Shown piece by piece: positions 20,736 to 30,483 of a stretch of DNA of 30,483 nt. Location of the stretch: assembly GCA_015499985.1 (NCBI GenBank), contig JAAAUF010000409.1:4782-35264 (forward strand), in the 5' to 3' direction. Positions within the stretch are counted from its first letter, which is position 1. The number at the start of each line of letters is the position of its first letter. Under the pieces are notes generated by a model. It was not told where the DNA came from. It saw nothing but the letters and a program-made list of their open reading frames with translations, and searched no databases. The position numbers and the translations under genes were made by a program. Origin of the DNA: Haplosporangium gracile. Taxonomy: Eukaryota; Mortierellomycota; Mortierellomycetes; Mortierellales; Mortierellaceae.

Positions 20736-23700
20736 TTAATTCAGAAGTGAGCTCAGCGAGATCCTGCTTCCGCCACCACTGCTTCCCGGTCCAGGTCCAG
20801 GGGGACCTTGGTTGGGATCAGGGTGGTGACCCGAAGGAGGTGGTCCTCCCTGTGGGGGATACCTCGAATCCGACGGCTGCTGTTGCTGGTACATCCCCTG
20901 TCCGCCGTTACTTGGGTACCCATGATGCCCCTGTGGCGCCGCTGACTGTGACGGGTGGTACTGATGACCTCCATGCGACGGATACCCCTGCTGCTGTTGC
21001 TGCTGTTGAGAAGGGTGGGGCTGCGAGTAATGCTGCTGCTCATCCTGATACCACTGCTGCTGCCGCTCATTTAATCTCAATGAAGACGCAGAAGATGTAG
21101 AAGCTGACATCCTCTGCCCCTCCACAGATCGATGTGCTGTCTGCTGGTACTGTTGCTGCTGCACATGTTGCTGCACATGTTGCTGCTGCACATGTTGCTG
21201 CACATGTTGCTGCTGGTGCGATGGGTGTTGTCCATGTTGTTGATAGACATCCGGAACTTCATGAGGCCGCGAATGTTGTCCCTGCTGAGCAGCCAAACTC
21301 GACAGATCCTGAGAGCGAGAGGAAGCATGACCGTAGGTAGCCCTCAGATCCTGCTGTGGGTGCCGACCATACACTTGTTGCTGTTGTTGCTGCTGCATGG
21401 ACGAAGGGTGATCCGCATGAGACTGCTGACCATGGTGCTGAGGCGCAGATTGTGGAGAAGGAGCAGCGTAATGACCCGAACTTCCAGAGGAACGACCAGA
21501 AGGAGCAGTCGTGTAGGGATCCTGGACTTGCCCACGAGCTGGTGCCATCTCATATCCAGACGAGTTTCGAGAATGAGTTCCCTGTCGCGAAGAACCTCCT
21601 GCAACAACCGGCCCTTGAATAGGCAAAGGTCCATGGGATGATGGATTGTAGCCAGCCAAGGATGGAGACGATCCTCTGCTTCGACTGTGGGCTTGGACAG
21701 GGTGGTGGTACTCGTACCCCGCAGGGCCAGGGCTGTTGCGTCTCATGGAATGTTCGCGAACAGCCGCGGCTTGATCTATCGCCGGCGGAAGTGGACCTGA
21801 CACGGGATTCATCATCATATGACCAGGATGACCGCTGCCAGAGTTGTTTCGAGAATGTTGGCCCGAACGACGTCCGGGAAGAGGAGGGGTTGGACCAGAT
21901 AATGGATACTGCACTTGCTGTTGGGGCGCCATATGCTGAGGCGCCTGCTGAGCATAGTGGCGAGACTGTTCCTGACGATGTTGGACCTGCTGCGAATGCG
22001 GCTGCTGCTGCTGCATTTGTTGCTGTTGGTAGAGCTGCTGTTGTTGCTGCTCGTAACTTGTCTGATAGCGCTGCGTTCGCTCGTCCTCTTCCTGATGCTT
22101 GGCCACCGCTTGAATCTTCTTGGGCTTCTTGACGGATGGTACAAGCGCTACAGACTCGGAATGTTGCGCATGCTCGCGCTCCTGCCCTTGATAATACTGC
22201 GGCTGCGATTGCGGCTGCGACTGCGGCTGCGACTGCTGCTGCTGATGCTGCATATGGGACGATTGCGGGGACGGACCACCAGACGAGTAGTGTGCAGGGC
22301 GTCCATGACCAGGATGTTCCTGTGGGATGCCCTGTCCTCCGTAATGCGTTGGTGCCCTTGAGGAATTGGCTGACGACGAGGGCGGGTATTGCGGTGCGGG
22401 TTCCACTGGATAACCCCACTCTTGCTGGCGCTGTCTGGATAATGGTTCCTGCAGTGCCTGGCGCATAGGTTCTGGATGCTCCAGAGGTTGCTTTTGGGCG
22501 TAGCGCTGCTGATGTTCTTGATACTCCACATGTTGGCGTTGTCGTGGATCCTCGACGCGACGGTATTGTGCTTCCACCCCTTGATCGGCTACACCAGGAG
22601 GCATTCCACTTGCGGATCCATGTCTCTGATGAACGGGTTGTTGCTGGTGCAAAGGCTCCTGCCTTGGATCATATCGGGGATGTTGTGCTTGACCAGATGG
22701 GAAAGTGGCCGAGACATTCCGTTCATGGGTTGGTGGCGTATGTGTCCTTGGCGGGTATCCTGACTGTTCATGAGCAATGGATGGATGCTGCATACGCATC
22801 GACGACAAATCGTGTCCACCGTGTCGTGGATCGGGCACTTCTACAACTCCTTCAACGGAGCGACGATGCTGCATCTCGTGATCCATAGGAGTTTGTCCTG
22901 CATAGTACCCGGGCGTCGCTCCCTGAGATCGAGCATGTGGGTCAGCAGCGTACGCAGGATGACGCTGTTCCTCTTTGGTAACAGGTGGCGCCTGTTGTTG
23001 TTGTGCGGACATCGGCTGTGGGCGCTGTGCAATCGGTTCTGGGTGCTGTGCAATCGGTTCTGGGTGCTGTTGAGCCTGCTGGTGTGGTTGTTGAGACTGT
23101 TGTGATGGTTGCTGGGGAGCCTGCTGAGGCTGCGCTTGCGGCACAGGAGATGGTTGCGGTGTTGCAGCCGTAGCAGACGCTGCTGCAGCGCCAGCGGCAG
23201 GTTTCTTGGGACGACCTGGACCCTTGATATTCGTAATGAGACTGGGCGTCGAATTGACAGCCAACCACTGTGGAGTTCCCGATGGTGTCCTCTGATGCTG
23301 ACTGACAAAAGTTGGTGGTGGCAATGGCCTTGGGGTCAAATCCGGTTCGAGCTGCTCCTCTTGTTCCTTCTGCTGTTGCTGTTGCTGTTGCTGTTGCTCC
23401 GCAGCCTTGGCCTGCTTCGTACGCCCCCTGGTTTTGGGAGCAGCTGGTTGGGCAACTGGCTCCTGTAATGGTGGTTGAGCAGGTGAAATAGAGCGCTTAG
23501 TACTCGCGGGAGTCTCTGGTCGAAGTCTTCCAGCATTTGATTCGCCATCATCCGACAGTACAAGGGGCGATTTGGAGCTTCCTCCGTCATCAAAGGGCTC
23601 TGCTTTAACGCGCTTCGTCTTTTTGATAGGCTTCTTGCTTGGTACTTGGGCGGGCTCCTCTGGATGACTTGGTACTGCAGCGGGCACACGCGCCTGAGAT

Positions 23701-26410
23701 GGCGCGCGAGTACCCTCAGTTTCAATAGAAGAACCATCTTCGCTGCCCTCATCATGGAGCTCTCGTCTCCGCTTGTGAGGTGCTCCAGGACTCAGTAGCT
23801 GTGGCTCTGCCTGACCCTCTGGGGTCACAATATCCTTATGAATGGATAGCCTCGACGCTTCCAATTTCACCGCAGGCGTGGAGTGAAATGCTTGGTCCGG
23901 TTTTGATTGCTCCATGATCGTATCCTGCTCCGTCAAATCCATCGCAGATCCTTGTTCCAGCCGCGACTGTGGTTGTGGGCTCTGTCGAGGACTTGGCCGT
24001 GGGCTGGGTTTGATTAAGGTCTGCTTGGGTGCCTGCGCTCCTAATGCGGATCCGTCCTTCTGGCTCCTCGGGCTTGCTTTTGAAGGTAGTGCTCGCTCTT
24101 CCTTGACAACATCACGAACTCTCACACTGCCTCCACCCAGATCTTCGTCTGGCCCTTCTTCATCATCGTCATCAGGCGGTGCTTGGTTGGGTGTTGGAAC
24201 GACAGTGGGTACGATCGTTGGCTCTGCAACACTCTCAACTAAAGGTTCACGTGCCGGTGCTCTCCTTGGCTTGCCTTCTGTTGAAGCCTCCAACGGCACC
24301 TCGTTCTCCATTTTGACCGGTGAGGCAGGTTTTTCCTCTGTGCGAGGTCCTGTTCCAGCTCCATCGTCTCTATCAACATGTGGGACGTTGAGTAATGACC
24401 GAATGCTTCGCAAAATATCTTCACTGACCGTGGGCATCTTCTCCAACTCCCTAAATTGTATCAAAAAGTCGAAAGATAAGGCGTCAGCATTGCCTCATCT
24501 CCGCGCTTCGCACAAAAGGCATGATATTTCGGACATAATTCTGCTTTATGTTCGTACCTGAGTGAGTTAGTCAGAATCTTGGTCATTGCATTCAATCCCG
24601 ATTTGTAGTCAAATGCTTCTGAGACAGCCATAATGGCGTTATAACTAGTAAAAAACATAATATTGTGAGTTACTGATGCTTGTTGGCCTTCATTGCTTGA
24701 ACCACATTCCTTAAAACAATATCGGCGTTGGCACTTACTGAGCAACAACTTGCCGCCTGCTGGCTTCAATTGTGTACGCATTGTCCTCATTTGGAACTTC
24801 GAAAAGGACTGACAGATGATGTTTCGTATTCTTTAGTCGCTTGCGAATATTTCCAAAGTTCTCCATACCACTAGCCACTGCGGACTCGGGCAAGCCGGTC
24901 TCCGGTACCATCTGCTTCTTGGTGACATAGCGCGGGAAGGAAAGTATCTCGTTGTACTTGGGCAGGAAGTAAGGGGTGTCCCGGTTAAAGTCAGGAAGCC
25001 ACGGGGCATGTGGTTTGCTACTATTGCGTGGCAAGATGAGAAGCACAAATCGATCCACATCATTCTGCTCCAAATCTAGTTGTGAATAATAAAAAGTTTT
25101 GGTAAACTATTTGAAGTAACTTTTGAGTAGCATTTCTATACAAAGAGAGCAGAGCACGACGGTTTACCTGCTATGGCATTGGCATAAAGAGGTGCAGTGT
25201 GAAGGCGGTTTGCAAGGTAGTGCTTTCCGACGACAAGGAGTCCAAACCACTCGCGATCTGTCTCTGATATTGCAGGTTGCGACGCGGCGACTCGCGCCAA
25301 GTTTACGTCATCCTTGACCGAAAGTCCAGCGACACTGCTGCTGGTGGTTCCTAGTGACGTACTCGATGCTGAATCTGACGATAATAATGACGGCACGGGT
25401 GAGCCAATAGCGCCCGCCACTGCCATAGCTCCTACCATCGATCCTCTCTTAAAAGTCTGCTCCTTTTCGCGCCTCTGCCTCCGCGACTTGACGCACTGCT
25501 TGTCTGGGTACTGCAACGCAACAATCGCAACCATCGATTCCCTTTCAAGCGCTTGGTAAAGTGTTGTGAAGAGCTGAGGTACATTCTCCTGTGACCGGGA
25601 TCCGAGATCAGGTTTGATGTCAGGAAGCTTTCCAAGATGTTGTTGCTGTTGCCCAGTAGCAGACGATCCCTGAACAAGCGCGTTATGATGACTGGTGGGC
25701 GGCATGTTGGGCATGTGTAGCACTCCTGGTGGGTGACCGCCAAAGTTGGGCGGAAACTGCTGATGTGGTGGTGGATGAAACAGTGGCCGAGGTGGAAAGA
25801 CGTTGGCCGTTGGAGGAAGAAAAGGCGGTGGTGGTAGAGGATGGTGAGATGTCTCGGGGAATAAAGCTGCAGCAAGTGGATCCTCTGATTTGAATGTCCT
25901 GGGATCGATAGGTCCAGTTGACGCCGCTGGTAGCTGTAGGGGTGGTGGCGGTGGAGCAAGTGCAAAGAACTCTTTGGAGATCCCATCAACTACGACAGCA
26001 TCCTGTTCCTGTGGGCGCTCCAGAGTGATCCAGTGACGAGAGATGACGGGAGGCGACTGGATTTCCATCTCGCTCATGAATCCAATAATCGATAGATCGG
26101 CGGCAAACACGGCGCCCTGGTTAGCGAGCGTCTGACGTTGCAACGACCTCAGGATATCTTGCTTTCCGCACTTTGCTTTTACAGTGGGGTCTGTTTTCTT
26201 CAAGTTGTTAATGTTGTCTGTTTCTGAATCTGTCTGCATGTCTGTACACTGTCCGTTGTGATCGCCATCGTTGCTGAGGTCTAGATGCTGTAGCCGCGTC
26301 TTGAGGTCATCGGGAGGACACTGACGTGGCTCTGGGGACAGGTGAATGCGGTTGGACAGATGTCCGCAGACCAGCGTGAAGGGAGTTGCGGTATCCTTGT
26401 GTGGCCCCAT
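20736..26410 (-). CDS. Gln/His-rich putative transcriptional regulator, 1793 aa (4 exons)
   Basis: Exons: 25168-26410, 24739-25075, 24558-24644, 20736-24450; all phases agree. The N-terminal third (about 75-580) looks folded in pieces: a segment around VFAADLSIIGFMSEMEI, a Pro-rich loop, MVAIVALQYPDKQ, EWFGLLVVGKHYLANRLH and DVDRFVLLILPRN, then a helical stretch ending in SEDILRSIRSLL. Residues from about 580 on are disordered: an acidic part, a basic nuclear-signal-like run (KKPIKKTKRVK, about 828-838), poly-Gln near 908, an AT-hook-like KGPGRPKKP near 965, then some 800 residues rich in Gln, His, Pro and Ser. Four psi-K-x-E sumoylation-type sites lie in the disordered part (VKME, VKEE, VKLE, VKAE). 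I do not recognise the folded core; an SPOC- or Med25-type beta-barrel is a weak guess. A nuclear co-regulator fits but is inference. The ATG at 26410 is the first in frame; another exon upstream is possible. Confidence 0.82.
21159..21215. repeat. Nested ACATGTTGCTG coding repeat
   Basis: Inside the Gln-rich gene, units built on ACATGTTGCTG with one or two CTG steps are repeated four times. They encode an HVQQ/HVQQQ alternation on the minus strand. ACATGT is itself palindromic, so the array is regular on both strands. Confidence 0.85.
23018..23064. repeat. 21-bp in-frame tandem repeat
   Basis: A 21-base unit (core GTGCAATCGGTTCTGGGTGCT) occurs twice with a partial third copy. It encodes two copies of QHPEPIA and a diverged third, QRPQPM. 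The two complete copies are essentially identical, so the duplication is recent. Confidence 0.85.
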
Positions 26411-27018
26411 CGAACAAGTGACTCTTTGTCCTGTGTGAATGGCGAGAATGGCGCAAGGGAATGTGTGCTTGTTGTTGTTTGCGTGGTCCGAGAGTGGGGA
26501 AACGAAAGGACAAGAACAAACGGGAGCAAGCCTTGCTCTATTTAAAGGTTTTTAAAATTCAGGGACTGTCTTTTTTTCATTCACTCTTCAAACGCGACTT
26601 ACTTGCGAAGGATCACCTGGCAATGAGCATTAGGTCCCCTTCATCACTCCCTGATAGCTTCAAGAAGAACCATCTTTTCACCATGTGTCTATTGATACTT
26701 TTTCTTTAATGGAAAGGATAGAATGCGAAAGAAAGACAACAGAAAAAAAAAAAACGGATGGAAAAGAATGCGATTAAGGCAAAAGGAAAGGAAGTGACGT
26801 GAAGTGAAGTGAAAAAGGGAGTGTAATTTGGGGAATAGGTGTTGTGGATACCAACTGCATACGGAAAAGAAGAGCTGCGACGTGAATCCATGGTATTAGG
26901 GGATAGTAGAAGAAACAAACAAAAACGAAAGAGTACAAAACAACAAAAACAAAAAAAAAAAACTATTGTAAACAAGTAAAAATAAAGAAACAGTAAAAGA
27001 AAAAAAAGGGGGGGCAAA
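26411..27018. other. Intergenic: promoter of the Gln-rich gene and 3' flank of the Zn2Cys6 gene
   Basis: The left part is the presumed promoter of the Gln-rich gene, with a TATA-like element near 26536-26545. The right part, from about 26700, is A-rich and fits the 3' untranslated region of the Zn2Cys6-PAS gene. Frames here are Phe/Leu-rich translations of A/T-rich sequence. Confidence 0.6.
26536..26545 (-). promoter_or_regulatory. TATA-like element of the Gln-rich gene
   Basis: The minus strand reads CTTTAAATAG about 125 bases before the chosen start codon. Position and sequence fit a fungal TATA element. If it is used, the start at 26410 is probably the true first codon and no upstream coding exon is needed. 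Confidence 0.45.
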
Positions 27019-29953
27019 CTAGCAAAGCAAAGAGTGGACGCTCATGCGTTTCCGAGCAGCATCCATGGCTTTGACGGCACGCGTCTCCTCATCCTCGCCA
27101 GAGCATCGACAAACGCTTCCGCAAGCTCCGGTCAAGCAGATCACAGGCCCCTTACTTGGTCGGCTGATAAACGATGACCGACCCACGCTGCTTGTCCGCC
27201 TCAGTGAACTGTGGGTCTTGTGGTGGGGGTAAGTCTCACCAGGAGACCTTGGGCTGGTGTTGAACTGCATCATACCCAAACCACGTTCGTCGCTCTGCGG
27301 GTTAAAGTGACCCATCTGGTGCTCGGTAGTAAAGCTCTGTCCTCCGGGGCTCTGAGAATGATGACGCACAGGGCAGCCACGATCCTGCTCAAAATATCCC
27401 TTGGGCACCGAGCCTTCACTGTCACGATCCCGTCCGACACTGTTTTCCATCTCGCGCTCGTGGTCGCGATCGTACGAAGACCCAGGGGTAGGCAAGGGTG
27501 ACCGGCAGTCATGTCCTGATGGTCCATTGTCCTTGCACTCTGACCACTGCTGCTCTCCCATCTTGGCCCATCGGCAGACAAATGCCTTCTTCTCAGCCTC
27601 GACCGATCGTTGACTATCCTCCTTCATGTCGACCTCGCGAGCAGGCTGACCGACCATCTTCTGCGCCAGCTGAACACGCTCTCGCTGCTGCGATCCATGC
27701 ACAATAGGGCACACTCCTGCCGACGACGCATCGACTGGGGGGTGATCTGGTGGCATGCTCTGCAAATCCATCTTGATGCTCGACGTGTAGCTGGGTCGTG
27801 TTGAGTTGCCCAAAGACATCGATGGCCCGCTCGAACTTATGCTGGAGCGGGATCCTTGGTGCTGATGGTGATCTTGGTGACGGTTGTCAATGTCCCGGTT
27901 ACGATCCTGGCTGTCCGCCATGTCTGCCAATGGTCGCTTCATGGATGGAGGAGAGCGCGAAGCAAACGAGGCACCAAAGGACGATGTTGACAAGTCTCTT
28001 TGAAGCGACCTGGGTGTGCGCTGACTGGTATCCGAGTTGGAGGACTGGGAGGGCTGCAGAGGCGATGGCAATGGCAGTTGATGACGTCTGATGTTGCCAA
28101 ACGAGGGTGCGGGCTCTGACCGGTTGAGGTACTTTGACACACCGAAACCACCCATGGGAGCAGAGATTGAACGGAACGACTCTGCAAAGACAGTAGGCAA
28201 CCGATGACTCGACGCACTTGGACCCGTGTGACTTGAACCCCCAAAGGGTTCAGGATCAAACAACCAGCGGGCCGTGTGAAGAGGACCGGTGCGGAAGGAT
28301 GGGAGGGTGGAGGAGTGCGACGAAGGCTTGCCCAGAGGCACAGTGTAAGAAGAGAGAGACGAACCCGAAAAGAGTGTGCCAGGAGCAGAAGAGCCCAATG
28401 ACAAAGAAGGACGGCTATTGGAGCTATTAGAGCTCAGTGGCGATGGTGCTGATGGCGAGGAAAGAGATGGTGACTGAGTCGTGGACGAAGGACCTGTCAT
28501 GATTGGAGGCAACGAAATCTTGTCGGCAGTATGAGAGCTACCCAGGGGCTCCATCGGAGGAAAGCGCTGCTGCAATGGCTGCTGTCTGGCGTAGGGCGAA
28601 TCGGTTGAGCGGGAGGGTTGGGTATGACTGTACAGGGTTGCTCGGGTGTCCTCGAGTGAGTGGCGTTCGCTCGACCTAGGATGATCATTGAAGGTGGAGG
28701 GAGGAGGAGGAGGGGTATGCTGGGCCATGATGCAAACAACATAGGCATGCTCGAGGTTTAATCCCCGGATGAGATCTGTTCCCAATCCACCTCCGACATA
28801 CATCCGGACGCTGAACATGCTCGATCCACCGTCAGCGTGGCAGACACGGACCACATCCGAGTATTCGTTCGAGCCTGGTGCACTCGATGACATGATACCT
28901 GGACGGTTCTGGTAAAAGACGGGGGAAGCTGATTCCAGGAAGGAGTAGTCAGAGAGGCGCTGGGAGGAATTGGGGGGGACGGCTGAGAAGACTGCGTCGC
29001 GGATGGTTGCAAGCAGACCTCTGACCTTGCTCTGGTCTTCGTTGGCAATGATCGAATAGAGAGCCTTGTGGCTGATATCGTGGGGGTGGTAGCCCCAAAG
29101 GGCTTGTGACTCGTCCGAGACTCGAGCGCAAATCAAGTCCATGGTCAAGAAGACAGTTGCGAGAGGCGAAGTGCTTGGGCTGGTGTACATCTCTTGCAGC
29201 CGCTTGACTTGATGGCTGGAGGGTGGGTATGAAGGAGGGTAGCTGAATGAATCTTGATGGTCCGACGGCAGTGGTGGCTCTGAGTGAAGCGACAGTGGGC
29301 GACTCTGATAACCCTGAGCCGAGGGTTGATGGGAACGGTACGACAATGATGACAACGACCGCTCGTGGTCTTGATTTGGGTAGGAGGAAGGGCGCACCTA
29401 TTGAAAGAAGGACAATGTAATAAGCAACTGGGTTAAAAAGAAACGTCGATATTGAAAACGCGACAGGTGACAAGAAAAAACACGGTTGAGAGTAATGATT
29501 ATTACCATGGCATCCCCAGAAGTAGGGTTGGTATGTTGAATGGGGAAAGCATCGGTTGAACCATTGGGCATCCTAAAAACACCAAAGTATGCAAGAACAC
29601 AAGTATGGGCGTTAGCATGCGTGATTTGGAGTGACACGACAGATCGTGACACGTTAATAAGAAGAATTGCAGCGGCGGAACATACTTGGCGCTGAGAGAA
29701 GCCTTTTTGGGCATCTTGTAGTTGGCAGACTTTGTGTATTTGCCTTTGACGCGCGTCTTGGCGAGGGCTGAAGAGGCAGTGTGAGGCTTTGGGGCCAAAG
29801 GAGCACCACCTTCTTTGCCAGATGTACCCCAGACGACGGCATCGAGAGCGACGGTTCTATCGACCAACTTTGGGCGGCCTCTCTTCTTGTGCTCGACATC
29901 GCGGCAGGTATCGTCCTTCCCTACTGACACACAGCGTTTGCATGGGCGGGAAA
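27019..29953 (-). CDS. Zn2Cys6-PAS transcription factor, 5' end missing
   Basis: Three exons are visible: 29686-29953, 29506-29572 and 27019-29397, in consistent phase, giving about 900 residues. The first visible exon begins after an acceptor and starts within a fungal zinc cluster: SRPCKRC, then eight residues and Cys, which is the second half of CX2CX6C...CX2CX6-8C. KKRGRPK follows, an AT-hook-like basic run often seen after such clusters. A PAS domain covers about 29163-28714 (TVFLTMDLICARVSDESQALWGYHPHDI, with the later strand AYVVCIMA). The rest is Ser/Pro-rich and disordered, with scattered Cys late in the protein and a compact C-terminal motif (ACGSVCRCSGEDEE). Such proteins bind DNA as dimers and may sense a ligand through PAS; the signal is unknown. 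The exon with the first three Cys and the start codon was not found in the remaining 530 bases. Confidence 0.9.
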
Positions 29954-30290
29954 CTATTGAGTAAAATAATAGAAATAGACAGAGAGACAAGAGGTGTTAG
30001 ATGCGATAAAGCCGTTGCGATGAGGTATGCACAAGATGATGGCCCAGTCAAGAGAGTGACAAAAGGGCGGAAGCAGGAGTAGGGGCAGGGACAAGTGGAT
30101 CTTGAGATGATGTGGATAAGTGGGTAAGATGGAATTGGTGGGTCGAGAGCGACCTTCTATTCTTTGTTTTTGGCTCTGAGTATTATTCCTGTCTGTCAGT
30201 GTGTTTGCTGTATTGTTTTCGTTGTTGTTTGTGCGTTTGAATGGGTACGAGAAAGAGTATGTGAGGACATATATGTCGTGTGGGTGGCTG

Positions 30291-30340
30291 GCCAATAGGA
30301 ACACATCCAGAAATCGATTGATACCCGCGTGGATTGGCTG
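30291..30340 (-). promoter_or_regulatory. Pair of CCAAT-type boxes
   Basis: The minus strand has CAGCCAATCC near 30331-30340, and the opposite orientation (TATTGGC) near 30291-30297, about 40 bases apart. Such pairs are common in fungal promoters, where the Hap complex binds. The position suits a promoter of the Zn2Cys6-PAS gene. Confidence 0.3.
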
Positions 30341-30428
30341 CAGCTTGCCAGTCCAAACAAAATGAGATGAGAAGTGAGCAACAAAGAAAAAAAGAAGGGG
30401 GAGAGAGAACAGGAGGAGAGAAAAAGAG

Positions 30429-30431
<3 letters not shown>

Positions 30432-30483
<52 letters not shown>
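30432..30483. repeat. GA dinucleotide microsatellite at the window edge
   Basis: At least 26 perfect GA repeats run to the last base, so the true array is longer. On the minus strand it is a CT tract, placed upstream of the promoter-like segment of the Zn2Cys6-PAS gene. Confidence 0.95.

Larger units (their letters stand above)
29954..30483. other. Upstream intron or promoter of the Zn2Cys6-PAS gene
   Basis: I searched the minus strand for a Cys-x2-Cys-x6-Cys exon and found none, and no ATG lies between about 30235 and the acceptor at 29954. The stretch from 30180 to 30420 looks like a promoter and leader on the minus strand: two CCAAT-type boxes, a CT-rich tract, then CA-rich sequence. So it may be a promoter followed by an untranslated exon and a 5' intron, or a long intron with the coding start outside the window. 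Confidence 0.45.

Noticed and set aside
21159..21215. CRISPR-like array
   Set aside because: The units are contiguous with no unique spacers and lie inside a coding exon of a eukaryotic gene.
21132..21641. Plus-strand Leu-rich frame of 169 codons inside the Gln-rich gene
   Set aside because: It is the antisense of CAG/CAC-type repeats, read as Leu and Met codons; the minus-strand frame is uninterrupted and spliced consistently.
23914..24561. Plus-strand frame of 215 codons
   Set aside because: It is antisense to the Pro/Ser/acidic part of the Gln-rich gene and crosses its intron; Ser/Gly-rich without domain.

Overview
The window is a eukaryotic nuclear segment. Genes are interrupted by many short introns (most 100-220 nt, nearly all GT-AG), promoters and 5' leaders are pyrimidine-rich, and low-complexity tracts are common. 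A Zn2Cys6-PAS regulator, a Wbp1-type OST48 subunit, a fungal-style PEX1 and a long Gln/His-rich regulator point to a fungus. Gene style and intron density suggest an early-diverging lineage (Mucoromycota or Mortierellomycota sensu lato), but that placement is inference.

Layout. 546-2258 (-) is an intronless F-box protein with long disordered flanks. 2259-4445 is non-coding with a TCTG microsatellite. 4446-7071 (+) is a ten-exon mitochondrial trimethyllysine dioxygenase, the first enzyme of carnitine synthesis; I rebuilt all its splice junctions and one intron is GC-AG. 7072-9382 has no confident gene: it holds a tRNA-like fragment beside an A-tract and a minus-strand open frame without a start codon. 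9383-9895 (+) is a small Cys-rich protein with a metallothionein-like tail and a clear TATA-type promoter. 9896-10788 is low-complexity.

From 10789 on, every confident gene is on the minus strand: PEX1 (11 exons, 1194 aa), a STEEP1-family protein, the OST48/Wbp1 subunit of oligosaccharyltransferase (5 exons, 449 aa), a 1793-aa Gln-rich putative transcriptional regulator (4 exons), and the 3' part of a Zn2Cys6-PAS transcription factor whose first exon lies outside the window or was not found.

These genes do not form a gene cluster in the biosynthetic sense. There are thematic links: PEX1 (peroxisome import) and trimethyllysine dioxygenase (carnitine, hence acyl and acetyl shuttling between peroxisome and mitochondrion) both serve fatty-acid use, and OST48 and STEEP1 are both connected to the early secretory pathway. 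I see no prokaryotic-type operon, CRISPR array, rRNA or confidently recognisable transposon. The least described elements are the Cys-rich protein at 9383, the Gln-rich regulator at 20736-26410, and the STEEP1 homologue in an organism where a STING client is not expected.
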